64,000 nt of DNA from assembly GCA_030651305.1 (NCBI GenBank), contig JAUSCI010000056.1, positions 1-64,000 on the forward strand, given 5' to 3'. Made by a program: the position numbers and the translations under genes. The DNA comes from Sulfuritalea sp. (GTDB lineage: Bacteria > Pseudomonadota > Gammaproteobacteria > Burkholderiales > Rhodocyclaceae). Under the pieces are notes generated by a model, which did not search any database, had not been told where the DNA came from, and saw only the letters and a list, made by a program, of their open reading frames with translations. This document shows, one piece after another, positions 51,711-60,601 of this stretch. Position 1 is the first letter of the stretch, and every line of letters begins with the position of its first letter.

Positions 51711-53066
51711 ATGCCTAGTGGAAAACTGCTGATCGTGGACGATGAAAAGATCGCCGTGAAGAATCTCGAACATGTGTTGAAGAAGGAAGGCTACGAGGTC
51801 ACCGCCACCCAGAGCGGCGCCAACGCACTGGCTTACCTCGACAAGCAACAATTCGACGTCGTCCTCACCGACTTGCGCATGGAGAAAGTGGATGGCCTGC
51901 AAATCCTGAAAAAGTGCCGGGAAAACTGGCCTGACACCGAGGTCATCCTCATCACCGGCTATGCCACCCTCGAATCCGCCGTGGACGCCATGAAGCAAGG
52001 CGCCTTCTACTACATCGCCAAACCCTTTCGTCTCGACGAGGTGCGCAAAGTGGTGGCGGAGGCAATGGAAAAAATCAGTCTGCGCCGGGAAAACTGTGCC
52101 CTGCGCGAGCAGGTCGAGAGCTTTCAGGGCAAGGTGCGCATCATCACCCAGGATGGCGAGATGCAGCGACTGCTGGACATGTCCCGCCAGATCGCCCCCA
52201 CCGACTGCAACGTACTGATCACCGGCGAATCGGGTACCGGCAAGGAACTTTTTGCGCAGGATCTTCACCACCACAGCCGACGGGCGGCAGGGCAGTTTCT
52301 GGCCGTCAATTGCGGCGCCTTCAACGAAGAACTGCTGGCCAACGAAATGTTTGGCCACGCCAAGGGCGCCTTCACCGGCGCCGCCACCGACAAGAAAGGT
52401 CTGCTGGTGGCTGCCGACGGCGGCACGCTGTTCCTCGACGAGATCACCGAGATGTCCCAGTCCATGCAGGTCAAGCTGCTGCGAGTCATCCAGGAGCGGG
52501 AAGTGCTGCCCCTGGGCGCCACGGCACCGGTGAAGGTGGACGTGCGCTTCGTCGCCGCCACGAACCGCGACATGCAAGACATGGTGAAGCAGGGACAGTT
52601 CCGCCAGGACCTCTATTTCCGGCTCAACGTGGTCAATCTCCAAGTCCCGCCCCTGTCGCGGCGACGGGAAGACGTACCGCTGCTGGCCTACCATTTCCTC
52701 AAGAAATGCGCGGCCCGCATGGGCAAGCCGGTGACGGAAATTTCCGCCGAGGCCCTGACCATCCTCAAGGCCTACGATTTCCCGGGCAACGTGCGCGAAC
52801 TGGAGAACATCATCGAACGCGGCGTCGCCATCGCCACCGGCGACATCATCGAGTCCGCCTACCTGCCGGATGACCTGCGCGAACTGGCGATACGCACTTT
52901 CCGCAAGAAGGAGGGCCGCCTGCCCTCGCTCGAAGAACAGGAGCGCGACTACATCCGCTGGGTACTTCAGGAAGCAGGCGGCAACCAGACGCTCGCCGCC
53001 CAAACCCTCGGCATCGACCGCGTCTCGCTGTGGCGCAAGCTAAAGCGCTATCAGTTGGAGCAGTGA
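51711..53066 (+). CDS. NtrC-family sigma-54-dependent response regulator
   Basis: A 451-residue activator. Receiver domain 1-120 with Asp54 in VVLTDLRMEKVDG. AAA+ domain with Walker A GESGTGKE (172-179), the sigma-54-contact loop GAFTGA (219-224) and the Walker B-type region GGTLFLDEITEM. C-terminal Fis-type helix-turn-helix (NQTLAAQTLGIDRVSLWRKL). The GAFTGA loop means it should drive sigma-54 promoters; the best one in the window is at 49938-49952, before the SulP operon. The start at 51711 follows the inserted element; a longer in-frame opening only reads through that element. Confidence 0.95.
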   Translation: MPSGKLLIVDDEKIAVKNLEHVLKKEGYEVTATQSGANALAYLDKQQFDVVLTDLRMEKVDGLQILKKCRENWPDTEVILITGYATLESAVDAMKQGAFYYIAKPFRLDEVRKVVAEAMEKISLRRENCALREQVESFQGKVRIITQDGEMQRLLDMSRQIAPTDCNVLITGESGTGKELFAQDLHHHSRRAAGQFLAVNCGAFNEELLANEMFGHAKGAFTGAATDKKGLLVAADGGTLFLDEITEMSQSMQVKLLRVIQEREVLPLGATAPVKVDVRFVAATNRDMQDMVKQGQFRQDLYFRLNVVNLQVPPLSRRREDVPLLAYHFLKKCAARMGKPVTEISAEALTILKAYDFPGNVRELENIIERGVAIATGDIIESAYLPDDLRELAIRTFRKKEGRLPSLEEQERDYIRWVLQEAGGNQTLAAQTLGIDRVSLWRKLKRYQLEQ

Positions 53067-53182
53067 CCCCGCGCACCCACTGCATCACCCGCCCGATGCC
53101 ATGCACCCCGGCGTCCACATAGAGGCATGTAATACAAACATAACGCATCTCTCGGGTACGCCACCACGATGCAGAGATAAAA

Positions 53183-53198
53183 TGTTGCTCATTGCAAT
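53183..53198. promoter_or_regulatory. TGTTGC-N5-GCAAT motif upstream of the second SulP gene
   Basis: TGTTGC-TCATT-GCAAT has the same sequence and spacing as the motif at 50120-50135. It lies 70 bases before ATG 53268. A nearby TGGCGC/TTTGCA pair (53201-53217) resembles a sigma-54 promoter but has GG-N11-GC, one base too long. Confidence 0.35.
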
Positions 53199-53267
53199 GC
53201 TGGCGCTGTAATTTGCATCAAATGTAGTTTGCTTCCCCCTGCGCCCGGCCACCGACCGAGGATTCCG

Positions 53268-55418
53268 ATGTTTTCCAACAAGTTGCTGATGCGTTGTTTT
53301 CCCTTTCTCGCCTGGCTCCCGGTCGATTCCATCATCCTGCGCGGCGACTTGATCGCCGGTATCACCGGCGGACTGGTACTGGTACCGAAGGCGATGGCTT
53401 ACGCGCAACTCTCCGGCCTGCCGGTGTATTTCGGCCTCTACACGGCCTTCGTGCCGGCCATCCTCGGCGCGCTATGGGGTTCGAGTCGACAGCTCGCCAC
53501 TGGGCCGGTGGCCGTCATCTCGCTGATGACCGCCGCCGCCATCACGCCGCTGGCAGTGCCTTTCTCCGAGGAGTACATCGGCCTCGCGCTGCTCTTGACC
53601 CTGATGGTCGGCGTCATCCAGTTTGCGCTCGGCGCGATCAAGCTCGGCACCATCGTCAACTTCATTTCGCACCCCGTCATTCTCGGTTTCATGAATGCCG
53701 CTGCCATCATCATTGCGATGTCGCAGTTCGACATGCTGCTGGGCATTCCCAAGGGCCGCAGCGATTCTTTCCTCGCCGATATGTGGGAAATGGCCGGCTA
53801 CCTGCCGCAAACCCACCTGCCCACCCTGGCCATGTCGGCATTCGCACTGGGGCTGATGCTGGGGCTGAAAAAGATTTCTTTCCTTGCCAAGCCCAGCGTG
53901 CTGGTCGCGGTGGTAATCACCACGGTGGTGAGCGTCACTATCGGGTTCGAGCACAAGAGCCACGGCAAGCCCGAGCAGATCGCCGATCCCGTGGCACGCG
54001 AACTGGTGTCGAGCTATGCCCAGGCCGACCAGCAGATCAAGACCCTGTCGATCGAACTCACCGCCAAATCGGGCCAGTTGCGCGTCGCCGAAAAGGCACA
54101 TGACCGCCGCGCCGCCGCCGACTTGCGCCATGACATCGATCTGGGCCAGCTCGGCCTGACCACGCTCGAAGGCCATAACAAGGTGCGGCTGGCCCAGATC
54201 AACCGATTGCACTTCGAACGTTCCAAGGCAGCCGAAGACGAACCTGCCCTTCTTTACGTCAAGGGCACGGTGCCAGCCGGCGTCGAAACCGACGGCCGCA
54301 GCTGGCACATCAAGAAGGTCGAGAAAGGCGAAATGCGCCTGATGGGCGGCGGCGACGTAGTCGGCAACATCCCCGCCGGTCTGCCGTCTTTTCGGCTGCC
54401 CACGCTGACCTGGGATGCGGTGTTCTCCCTGCTTTCCGCCGCCATCATCGTCGCCCTGGTGGCTTTCATGGAATGCGTTTCCATGGCCAAGGCGATTGCC
54501 GCCAAAACCAAGCAGCGTCTCGACCCCAACCAGGAACTGATTGGTCAGGGGCTCTCCAATCTCGGCGGCGCATTCTTCCAGGCCTATCCAGCCTGCGGCT
54601 CCTTCACCGGCTCGGCGATCAACCTGCAGGCCGGCGCCAAGACCGGCTTCGCCATGGTGTTCAATGGCATTTTCGTCGCCGTCACCCTGCTGTTCCTCAC
54701 GCCCTATCTCTATGACCTGCCAAAGGCCGTGCTGGCCGTCATCATCCTGCTGGCCGTGACCGGACTGGTGACGCCCGAGGCGATCAAGCACACCTGGAAG
54801 GCCAGCCGCGTCGACGGCATGGTTGTCCTCGTCACCTTCGTCGTCACCCTTGCGGCGGCACCGCATCTCGACAAAGGCATCATGGTCGGCGCCGGCCTTG
54901 CGCTGGTCCTCTTCCTCTACAACACCATGAAGCCGCGCGTCGCCGTCCTCGGCCGTTTCCACGACGGCTCCCTGCGTGACGCCAAGGTCAACAACCTGCC
55001 GGCCTCGGACGTGGTGACCGCCATCCGCTTCGACGGCCGCCTCTACTTCGCCAACGTCTCCTACTTCGAGGATGCCGTACTCGAGGCGGTCGCCAACAAC
55101 CCCGATGCACCCTACGTCCTCATCGTCGGCAACGGCATCAACGACATCGATGCCTCGGGCGAGGAAGTGATTCATCACCTGGTCGAGCGCCTCAACGAGA
55201 ACGGCGTCGTCGTGCTCTTCTCCGGCCTCAAGAAGCAGGTGATCGATGTCATGCATGCCACCGGCTTGTGGGAACTGATTGGCGAAAAGCGCTTCTTCGC
55301 CACCGCGGAACTGGCATTGGGAAAAATCTATTCGCGCCCCGAATATGCCGACAAGGACGACCCGCTGCGTCCGCAGCCGCATATCGCCACACTGACACCC
55401 GCCCCGCTGCCTGACTGA
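53268..55418 (+). CDS. SulP-family anion transporter with a large inserted domain (second copy)
   Basis: A 716-residue paralogue of the SulP at 47169-49301. Core: FPFLAWLPVDSIILRGDLIA, GITGGLVLVPKAMAYAQLSG and LDPNQELIGQGLSNLGGAFF; STAS with GNGINDIDASGEE. The same insertion occurs at about residues 228-363 (KTLSIELTAKSGQLRVAEKA, ending LMGGGDVVGNIPAGLPS), with clearly diverged sequence, so both copies retain it under selection or by common descent. I start at ATG 53268, preceded by GAGG; an upstream TTG in frame is less likely. It follows the NtrC-type regulator by 200 bases on the same strand. Confidence 0.92.
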   Translation: MFSNKLLMRCFPFLAWLPVDSIILRGDLIAGITGGLVLVPKAMAYAQLSGLPVYFGLYTAFVPAILGALWGSSRQLATGPVAVISLMTAAAITPLAVPFSEEYIGLALLLTLMVGVIQFALGAIKLGTIVNFISHPVILGFMNAAAIIIAMSQFDMLLGIPKGRSDSFLADMWEMAGYLPQTHLPTLAMSAFALGLMLGLKKISFLAKPSVLVAVVITTVVSVTIGFEHKSHGKPEQIADPVARELVSSYAQADQQIKTLSIELTAKSGQLRVAEKAHDRRAAADLRHDIDLGQLGLTTLEGHNKVRLAQINRLHFERSKAAEDEPALLYVKGTVPAGVETDGRSWHIKKVEKGEMRLMGGGDVVGNIPAGLPSFRLPTLTWDAVFSLLSAAIIVALVAFMECVSMAKAIAAKTKQRLDPNQELIGQGLSNLGGAFFQAYPACGSFTGSAINLQAGAKTGFAMVFNGIFVAVTLLFLTPYLYDLPKAVLAVIILLAVTGLVTPEAIKHTWKASRVDGMVVLVTFVVTLAAAPHLDKGIMVGAGLALVLFLYNTMKPRVAVLGRFHDGSLRDAKVNNLPASDVVTAIRFDGRLYFANVSYFEDAVLEAVANNPDAPYVLIVGNGINDIDASGEEVIHHLVERLNENGVVVLFSGLKKQVIDVMHATGLWELIGEKRFFATAELALGKIYSRPEYADKDDPLRPQPHIATLTPAPLPD

Positions 55419-55430
55419 GTTTCGCCACGA

Positions 55431-55451
55431 GCCCCCGCCGATTCGGGGGGC
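55431..55451 (+). terminator. possible terminator hairpin after the second SulP gene
   Basis: GCCCCC (55431-55436) pairs with GGGGGC (55446-55451) around a 9-base loop, 12 bases after the stop. There is no T-run, so intrinsic termination is uncertain. Confidence 0.3.
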
Positions 55452-55642
55452 GCTACCCACCGGCGGTCCAATAGCCCACGCCATTGAACGTGGTCTCGTT
55501 TCAATTTGATGATCAGGAACGCAACGCTTGCGCCACCCAGGCGCCTCACCCTGGTCGACCCCCGGCCAGAGGTGGCTGAATATCTCGATCTGCTAATATT
55601 CTGGCTTTCTTCCGCAATCTGTATTCCTATCCGCCTCCCACC

Positions 55643-58216
55643 ATGGCCGCACACGCCTTCCCCTGGTTCCGCAAGCTGTTTCCCTTTCTGCTGTGGTGGC
55701 CACTGGTCAACCGGCAGACGGCGAAGGACGACTTGCTGGCGGGATTTACCGGCGCGCTGATCGTGCTTCCCCAGGGCGTCGCCTTCGCCACCATCGCCGG
55801 CCTGCCGCCGCAGTACGGCCTTTACGCGGCGATGATGCCGGCAGTCATCGGCGCGCTGTTCGGCTCCTCCTGGCATCTCGTCTCCGGCCCGACCACCGCG
55901 ATTTCCATCGCGGTCTTCGCCGCCCTTTCCCACCAGGCCGAGCCGGGCTCGGCGCAGTACATCAGCCTGGTGCTGACGCTCACTTTCCTGGTCGGCGTGT
56001 TCCAGTTGGTCCTTGGACTGGCGCGCATGGGCGCGCTGGTCAATTTCATCTCGCACACGGTGGTGATCGGATTCACCGCCGGCGCTGCCATCCTGATCGC
56101 CGCCAGCCAGGTGCGCAATTTCTTCGGCATCGACATTCCGCGCGGCACGCCCTTCTACGAAATCGTTCGCCAACTGTTCGTCCAGGCCGGCCACATCAAG
56201 CCCTGGGTCGCCGGTGTCGGCGTCATCACCCTGGTTACCGGCATCCTCGCCCGCCGCTACGTCAAGAAGATTCCGTACATGATCATGGCGATGATTGTCG
56301 GCAGCATCGTCGCCGAGATCTTGAATGTCTGGTTGGGCCAGGCCGCCACCGGCATCAAGACCGTCGGCGCGCTTCCCGCGCAACTGCCGCCACTGTCGCT
56401 GCCCGACTTTTCGCTCAATACCCTGCGTCATACCATCGGACCGGCGCTGGTCATCACCATGCTCGGGCTGACCGAGGCCGTTTCCATTGCGCGCGCCATA
56501 GCCGTGCGCTCCGAGCAACGCATCGACGGCAACCAGGAGTTCATCGGCCAGGGTCTGTCGAATATCGTCGGCGCCTTTTTCTCGGCCTATGCCTCGTCCG
56601 GCTCCTTCAACCGCAGCGGCGTGAATTACGAGGCCGGCGCGCGCACGCCTCTGGCTTCTGTGTTCGCCTCGATCTTCCTGCTGCTGGTGCTGCTGGCTGT
56701 GGCTCCGCTCGCCGCCTTTCTGCCCAATGCGGCCATGGCCGGAATCCTGTTCCTGGTGGCCTGGGGCCTGATCGACTTCGACCACATCAACCACATCTGG
56801 CACACCAGCAAGATTGAGTCGGCGATTCTCGCCGCCACCTTGATCGGGACGCTGTTCAACCTCGAAGCCGGCATCTTCCTCGGCGTGTTTCTTTCGCTGG
56901 TGACATATCTTCACCGCTCCTCCAAGCCCGAGATCGTTCCCGTGGTGCCCGCGCCGGAAGAGGGTGCCTACCACTTCGTCCGCGCCAAGGGCCGACCCGA
57001 ATGCCCGCAGTTGCGCATCGTGCGCATCAACGGCTCGGTGTATTTCGGCGCCGCCAGCTACGTGCAGCAGGCACTGCAGCAGATTGACGAAGACAACCCG
57101 CGGCAGAAGTCGGTGCTGATCGCCGCGTCCAGTCTCAATACCATCGACATTGCCGGCGCCGAAGTGCTGACACAGGAAGCGCGGCGGCGGCGGCGCCTGG
57201 GTGGTGGCCTGTATTTCTATCGCCTGAACAAGCCGAATTACGAGTTCCTGGGCCAGGGCGGCTACACCAGGGACATTGGCGAGGCCGCCTTCTTTCCGGT
57301 GATGACCGACGTCACCAGTGCCCTGTACTGGACGCTCGACCCGGATATCTGCCGTACCTGCAAGACGCGCATCTTCAAGCCATGCACCGGCAAGCTGTTG
57401 CCCGATGGCTTCCGCCGCCAGCGCCTGCTGCTGGCCACCGATGGCAGCGAATTCAGCCACGCACCGCAGGAGATCGCCATCGCACTGGCGAACAACTTTG
57501 GTGTCACGCTCGACATCATGACGCTGGTGCCGGCGGCGGAGGACGAGGAGATGGCCCGCGCCCGGCTGACGGTCGCCACGCGCGCCGCACTGGTGGCCGG
57601 CGTCGATACCGAGGAAATCGTGCACCACGGCAAACATCCGGTGAAAGAAATCATCGCCGCGGCGAAGACCGCCGACAGCAATATCCTGATCATCGGTCGT
57701 CGACCGCAGCGCGGCGATCTGAGGGAGCGCCTGGTCGGCGATGTCGCGGCGCAGATCATTGCCCATGCGCCCTGCCATGTCCTCATCGCCGGCTGGCGGT
57801 CGCGCATGTGGCGAGGCCGCATCCTGGTTGCCAGCGACGGCTCGACCGACAATGATCGCGTCACCGAAATCGCGTCGCAGATCGCAAAAGCAACACGCAC
57901 TCCGCTCACCCTGGTCGCGGCGGTAATCAGTGGCATGGACCGCGAAAGGCTGACCGAAGAGCTGGCGATCAAGGCCGCGCAGCTTCGCAGCGAGGGTGTC
58001 CAGTGCGACAGCCGCGTAGTTGGCGGCGCGCCGGAACGGTCCATCCCCGCCGCGGCGAAGGATTTCGGCGCCGATTTGCTGATCATCGGCTATCAGCAAA
58101 GTCTGGGGCGCGGCATGGCCGACCGGATCATCGGCAGCCTTGACTGCGCCGTACTGGTGGTGAAACACGCGACCGAGCCGGAACGCATGGCCGCCGCCGT
58201 GAAGAACCAGGCTTGA
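55643..58216 (+). CDS. SulP anion transporter fused to STAS and two universal-stress (UspA) domains
   Basis: An 857-residue protein. SulP membrane domain about 10-425 (LPQGVAFATIAGLPPQYGLY, DGNQEFIGQGLSNIVGAFFS) with a short loop where the other two SulP proteins carry the insertion. STAS domain about 455-560 (SSLNTIDIAGAEVL). Then a Cys segment ICRTCKTRIFKPC (570, 573 and 581) and two UspA domains: about 593-720, opening LLLATDGSEFSH, and about 724-845, opening ILVASDGSTDND. The second contains GADLLIIGYQ but the usual ATP glycine pattern is only partly present. SulP-Usp fusions are known in bacteria. The Usp pair may sense nucleotides or energy state and gate transport. Confidence 0.92.
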   Translation: MAAHAFPWFRKLFPFLLWWPLVNRQTAKDDLLAGFTGALIVLPQGVAFATIAGLPPQYGLYAAMMPAVIGALFGSSWHLVSGPTTAISIAVFAALSHQAEPGSAQYISLVLTLTFLVGVFQLVLGLARMGALVNFISHTVVIGFTAGAAILIAASQVRNFFGIDIPRGTPFYEIVRQLFVQAGHIKPWVAGVGVITLVTGILARRYVKKIPYMIMAMIVGSIVAEILNVWLGQAATGIKTVGALPAQLPPLSLPDFSLNTLRHTIGPALVITMLGLTEAVSIARAIAVRSEQRIDGNQEFIGQGLSNIVGAFFSAYASSGSFNRSGVNYEAGARTPLASVFASIFLLLVLLAVAPLAAFLPNAAMAGILFLVAWGLIDFDHINHIWHTSKIESAILAATLIGTLFNLEAGIFLGVFLSLVTYLHRSSKPEIVPVVPAPEEGAYHFVRAKGRPECPQLRIVRINGSVYFGAASYVQQALQQIDEDNPRQKSVLIAASSLNTIDIAGAEVLTQEARRRRRLGGGLYFYRLNKPNYEFLGQGGYTRDIGEAAFFPVMTDVTSALYWTLDPDICRTCKTRIFKPCTGKLLPDGFRRQRLLLATDGSEFSHAPQEIAIALANNFGVTLDIMTLVPAAEDEEMARARLTVATRAALVAGVDTEEIVHHGKHPVKEIIAAAKTADSNILIIGRRPQRGDLRERLVGDVAAQIIAHAPCHVLIAGWRSRMWRGRILVASDGSTDNDRVTEIASQIAKATRTPLTLVAAVISGMDRERLTEELAIKAAQLRSEGVQCDSRVVGGAPERSIPAAAKDFGADLLIIGYQQSLGRGMADRIIGSLDCAVLVVKHATEPERMAAAVKNQA

Positions 58217-58233
58217 GTTACTTCGAGTAAACT

Positions 58234-58258
58234 TCGCCGTCCCGCCAGCGCCGACTTC
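58234..58258 (+). repeat. dispersed 25-nt repeat, copy 7
   Basis: TCGCCGTCCCG then CCAGCGCCGACTTC. It lies in the 48-base gap between the SulP-Usp gene and the cobalamin adenosyltransferase gene and ends 6 bases before that gene's ATG, so it forms the leader and replaces a normal ribosome binding site. Confidence 0.6.
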
Positions 58259-58264
58259 CTGATC

Positions 58265-58816
58265 ATGGGCCACCGCCTCTCAAAAATCTACACCCGTACC
58301 GGCGACGCCGGCACTACCGGCCTCGGCGACGGGTCGCGCACCGCCAAGAATTCTGCCCGCGTCGCCGCCATGGGCGACATCGATGAGCTCAACTCGCTGA
58401 TCGGAGTGATTCTCTGCGAGGAACTGCCGGCTGACATACGCGAACTCTTCACCGGCATCCAGCACGACTTGTTCGACCTGGGCGGCGAAATGTCGATCCC
58501 CGGCGCGGCACTGCTCAAACCCACGCAGCCGGCGCGACTGGAAGCCGCCATCGACCACTACAACGCCGATCTCGGGCCACTCAAGGAGTTCATCCTGCCC
58601 GGCGGCAACCGATCCGCCGCCCTGACGCATCTAGCCCGCACCGTCTGCCGTCGCGCCGAGCGCGTAACGGTGGCGCTTGCCGCCGAGGAAGCCGTATCGG
58701 ACGCCGGACGGCAATACCTCAATCGCCTCTCTGATTTGCTCTTCGTTCTTGGCCGCTGGCTGAACAAGGCGGCAGGTGGCGGCGACGTAATGTGGCAAAA
58801 AGGCAGGAACGCCTGA
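58265..58816 (+). CDS. cob(I)alamin adenosyltransferase, PduO type
   Basis: A 183-residue enzyme that transfers the adenosyl group of ATP to cob(I)alamin, giving adenosylcobalamin. Family motifs are YTRTGDAGTTGLGDGSR (ATP-binding N-terminus), GDIDELNSLIG, ILPGGNRSAALTHLARTVCR and a C-terminal LNRLSDLLFVLGRW. Length is typical of PduO/MMAB-like stand-alone enzymes. No cobalamin-dependent enzyme is encoded in the window, so it serves genes elsewhere. Confidence 0.94.
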   Translation: MGHRLSKIYTRTGDAGTTGLGDGSRTAKNSARVAAMGDIDELNSLIGVILCEELPADIRELFTGIQHDLFDLGGEMSIPGAALLKPTQPARLEAAIDHYNADLGPLKEFILPGGNRSAALTHLARTVCRRAERVTVALAAEEAVSDAGRQYLNRLSDLLFVLGRWLNKAAGGGDVMWQKGRNA

Positions 58817-58844
58817 CCTGGACAGGAAGAAAACTCTCGGGCGT

Positions 58845-60191
58845 ATGATTGCAGCAAAACATAGTGCCAAGGACAACGGGGGAGGCATGGACAAGGCAAG
58901 CGCCAGCGATCAGGGCACGCTGCAAACCATCATCGACTTTCTGCCGGGCGGAATAACGCTGTTCAATGCCGAGCAGCGGGTGGTGGTGTGCAATCAGAAC
59001 TTTCGTGCCCTGCTCGAATTTCCCGATTCGCTGTTCGCCGACGGCATGCCGTCGCTGTTCGATTTCGCCTTGTTCAATGCCAGGCGCGGGGAGTATGGCG
59101 AGGGCGACCCCGAGACTCTCGCCAACCAGGTCTGCGAACGGGCGCGCGGCATGAAGCCGCATGTGTTCGAGCGGCTGCGGCCCAACGGCACCATACTCGA
59201 AATTCGCGGCGAACCCCTGCCCAGCGGCGGTTGGGTCACCATCTACACCGACATCACCGACCGCAAGCGCAACGAGGAAACTTTGCGCCGGGTGAAAGAC
59301 ATGATGACTGCTGCCATCAACTTTTCCCCGACCTTCATCTGGGAGATCGACGCCCAAGGAAACTACACCCATTTGCAGGGTGTCGAACATATTCTCGGCT
59401 TCGCCGAGACCGAACTGCTCGGACAGCGGCGCAGCGCTACCCTGTGTGGCCCGAACGGATGTCCCGGCTGCGAGGTGGGGAAACTCATGCAGGCCAGACA
59501 GCCGATCGAGCGCCTGGTGGTGGAGGCAAAAAACAAGGCCGGCGCCACTGTCTGGCTGTCCACCAGTGCGCAACCGGTATTGGACAAGGGCGGGCACTAC
59601 GCGGGCTATCGCGGCGTCGATGTCGATGTCACCGAAATCACCCAGGCAAGGCAGGCGCTGGAACAACTGGCTCTGCACGACCCGCTCACCGGCCTCGCCA
59701 ACCGTCGCAAGTTCAGCGACCGGTTCCAGCTCGAACGTTTGCGTCAGGCGCGCGTCGGCCTGCCGCTTTCACTGATGCTGGTCGATATCGATCACTTCAA
59801 GCAGGTTAACGACAACTGGGGCCATATCGTCGGCGATGTCTGCCTGAAAGCGGTAGCCGACGTACTTGTCAGCCATCTGCGCACCCTCGATCTGGTGGCG
59901 CGTTTTGGCGGTGAGGAATTTCTTGTCCTGCTGTCGGATGCCAACGCCAGGGAAGGTGCGCTGGTCGCGGAGAAATTGCGTCGCGCGCTGGAGAACAAGG
60001 TGATTGAGACCGGCCTGGAGGCACAACCAACACTGCAGATAACCGCCAGCTTTGGCGTCACCACGCTGTTGCCCTCGGAAAAACTCTCGCTCCAGGCGGT
60101 CATCGAGCGCGCCGACGGCGCCGTGTATGCCGCCAAGCACGGGGGACGCAACCAGGTGTGTTCGGTTGGCAGCGCCGCGCCGGGCGCCTAG
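58845..60191 (+). CDS. PAS-PAS diguanylate cyclase
   Basis: A 448-residue cytoplasmic protein with two PAS-like domains (about 25-135, ending YTDITDRKRNEETL, and about 145-265, ending VDVDVTEITQARQ) and a GGDEF domain (about 275-435) with an intact active site FGGEEFLVLL. The second PAS carries a cysteine cluster, CGPNGCPGCEVG, that could bind metal or act as a redox switch. An in-frame ATG at 58887 (MDKASASDQ) directly follows GGGGGAGG and is an alternative start. Convergent or terminal to no obvious operon; follows the adenosyltransferase by 28 bases. Confidence 0.9.
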   Translation: MIAAKHSAKDNGGGMDKASASDQGTLQTIIDFLPGGITLFNAEQRVVVCNQNFRALLEFPDSLFADGMPSLFDFALFNARRGEYGEGDPETLANQVCERARGMKPHVFERLRPNGTILEIRGEPLPSGGWVTIYTDITDRKRNEETLRRVKDMMTAAINFSPTFIWEIDAQGNYTHLQGVEHILGFAETELLGQRRSATLCGPNGCPGCEVGKLMQARQPIERLVVEAKNKAGATVWLSTSAQPVLDKGGHYAGYRGVDVDVTEITQARQALEQLALHDPLTGLANRRKFSDRFQLERLRQARVGLPLSLMLVDIDHFKQVNDNWGHIVGDVCLKAVADVLVSHLRTLDLVARFGGEEFLVLLSDANAREGALVAEKLRRALENKVIETGLEAQPTLQITASFGVTTLLPSEKLSLQAVIERADGAVYAAKHGGRNQVCSVGSAAPGA

Positions 60192-60267
60192 CCGGAGCAA
60201 GCCGCGCACGGCTCCGAAGCGGCTAGAACCAACTTCCCCAGTATGGTTTTAAGTTTATGTTTTATAA

Positions 60268-60281
60268 ATGATTTGCATCAA
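60268..60281 (+). promoter_or_regulatory. FNR/DNR-type activator site with matching -10
   Basis: ATGATTTGCATCAA differs from TTGAT-N4-ATCAA at one position. GATACT at 60304-60309 is a plausible -10. Placing the start site at about 60316 puts the box centre at -41.5, the class II activation position. The DUF2249 gene begins at 60340. Confidence 0.6.
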
Positions 60282-60339
60282 TTCCCTGGCCGCGCTGAAG
60301 AGCGATACTGACGTTGTCTTGACCAGCCGGAAATACACC

Positions 60340-60591
60340 ATGCACATTCATCTCTCCCCCGATTCGATCTATCCCTTCGACGCTCGCGGCGTTGCCAAGC
60401 GCTTTCGCCACGCTGCCATTTTCGGCGCGCTGGATGCGCTGCGCGCCGGGGAAACCATGCGTTTCGTCAACGACCATGATCCCCTGCCACTCCTCGAGCA
60501 GCTCGTGCAACGCTATGGCGCCGCGGTGGAAATTGGCTACAAGCAGCGCGAACCCGGCAACATCGTGATCGACTTCGTAAAAAAACAATAA
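60340..60591 (+). CDS. DUF2249-domain small protein
   Basis: An 83-residue protein with the DUF2249 fold (MHIHLSPDSIYPFDARGVAK, then LRAGETMRFVNDHDPLPLLE). The HDPxPL block is characteristic. Function is unknown; homologues often occur with denitrification or nitric-oxide-related genes, and here a good FNR/DNR-type site lies 59 bases upstream, so anaerobic or NO-responsive expression is likely. I prefer ATG 60340; the frame stays open to an ATG inside the FNR site, which cannot be the start if that promoter is right. Confidence 0.85.
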   Translation: MHIHLSPDSIYPFDARGVAKRFRHAAIFGALDALRAGETMRFVNDHDPLPLLEQLVQRYGAAVEIGYKQREPGNIVIDFVKKQ

Positions 60592-60601
60592 GACGGACGC
60601 G

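Noticed and set aside
53201-53217. Sigma-54 promoter for the second SulP gene
   Set aside because: TGGCGC and TTTGCA are present, but the GG-GC distance is 11, not 10. Sigma-54 holoenzyme is intolerant of spacing changes.
53208-53221. FNR site before the second SulP gene
   Set aside because: Only the right half (ATCAA) fits; the left half reads GTAAT and no -10 lies at the expected position.
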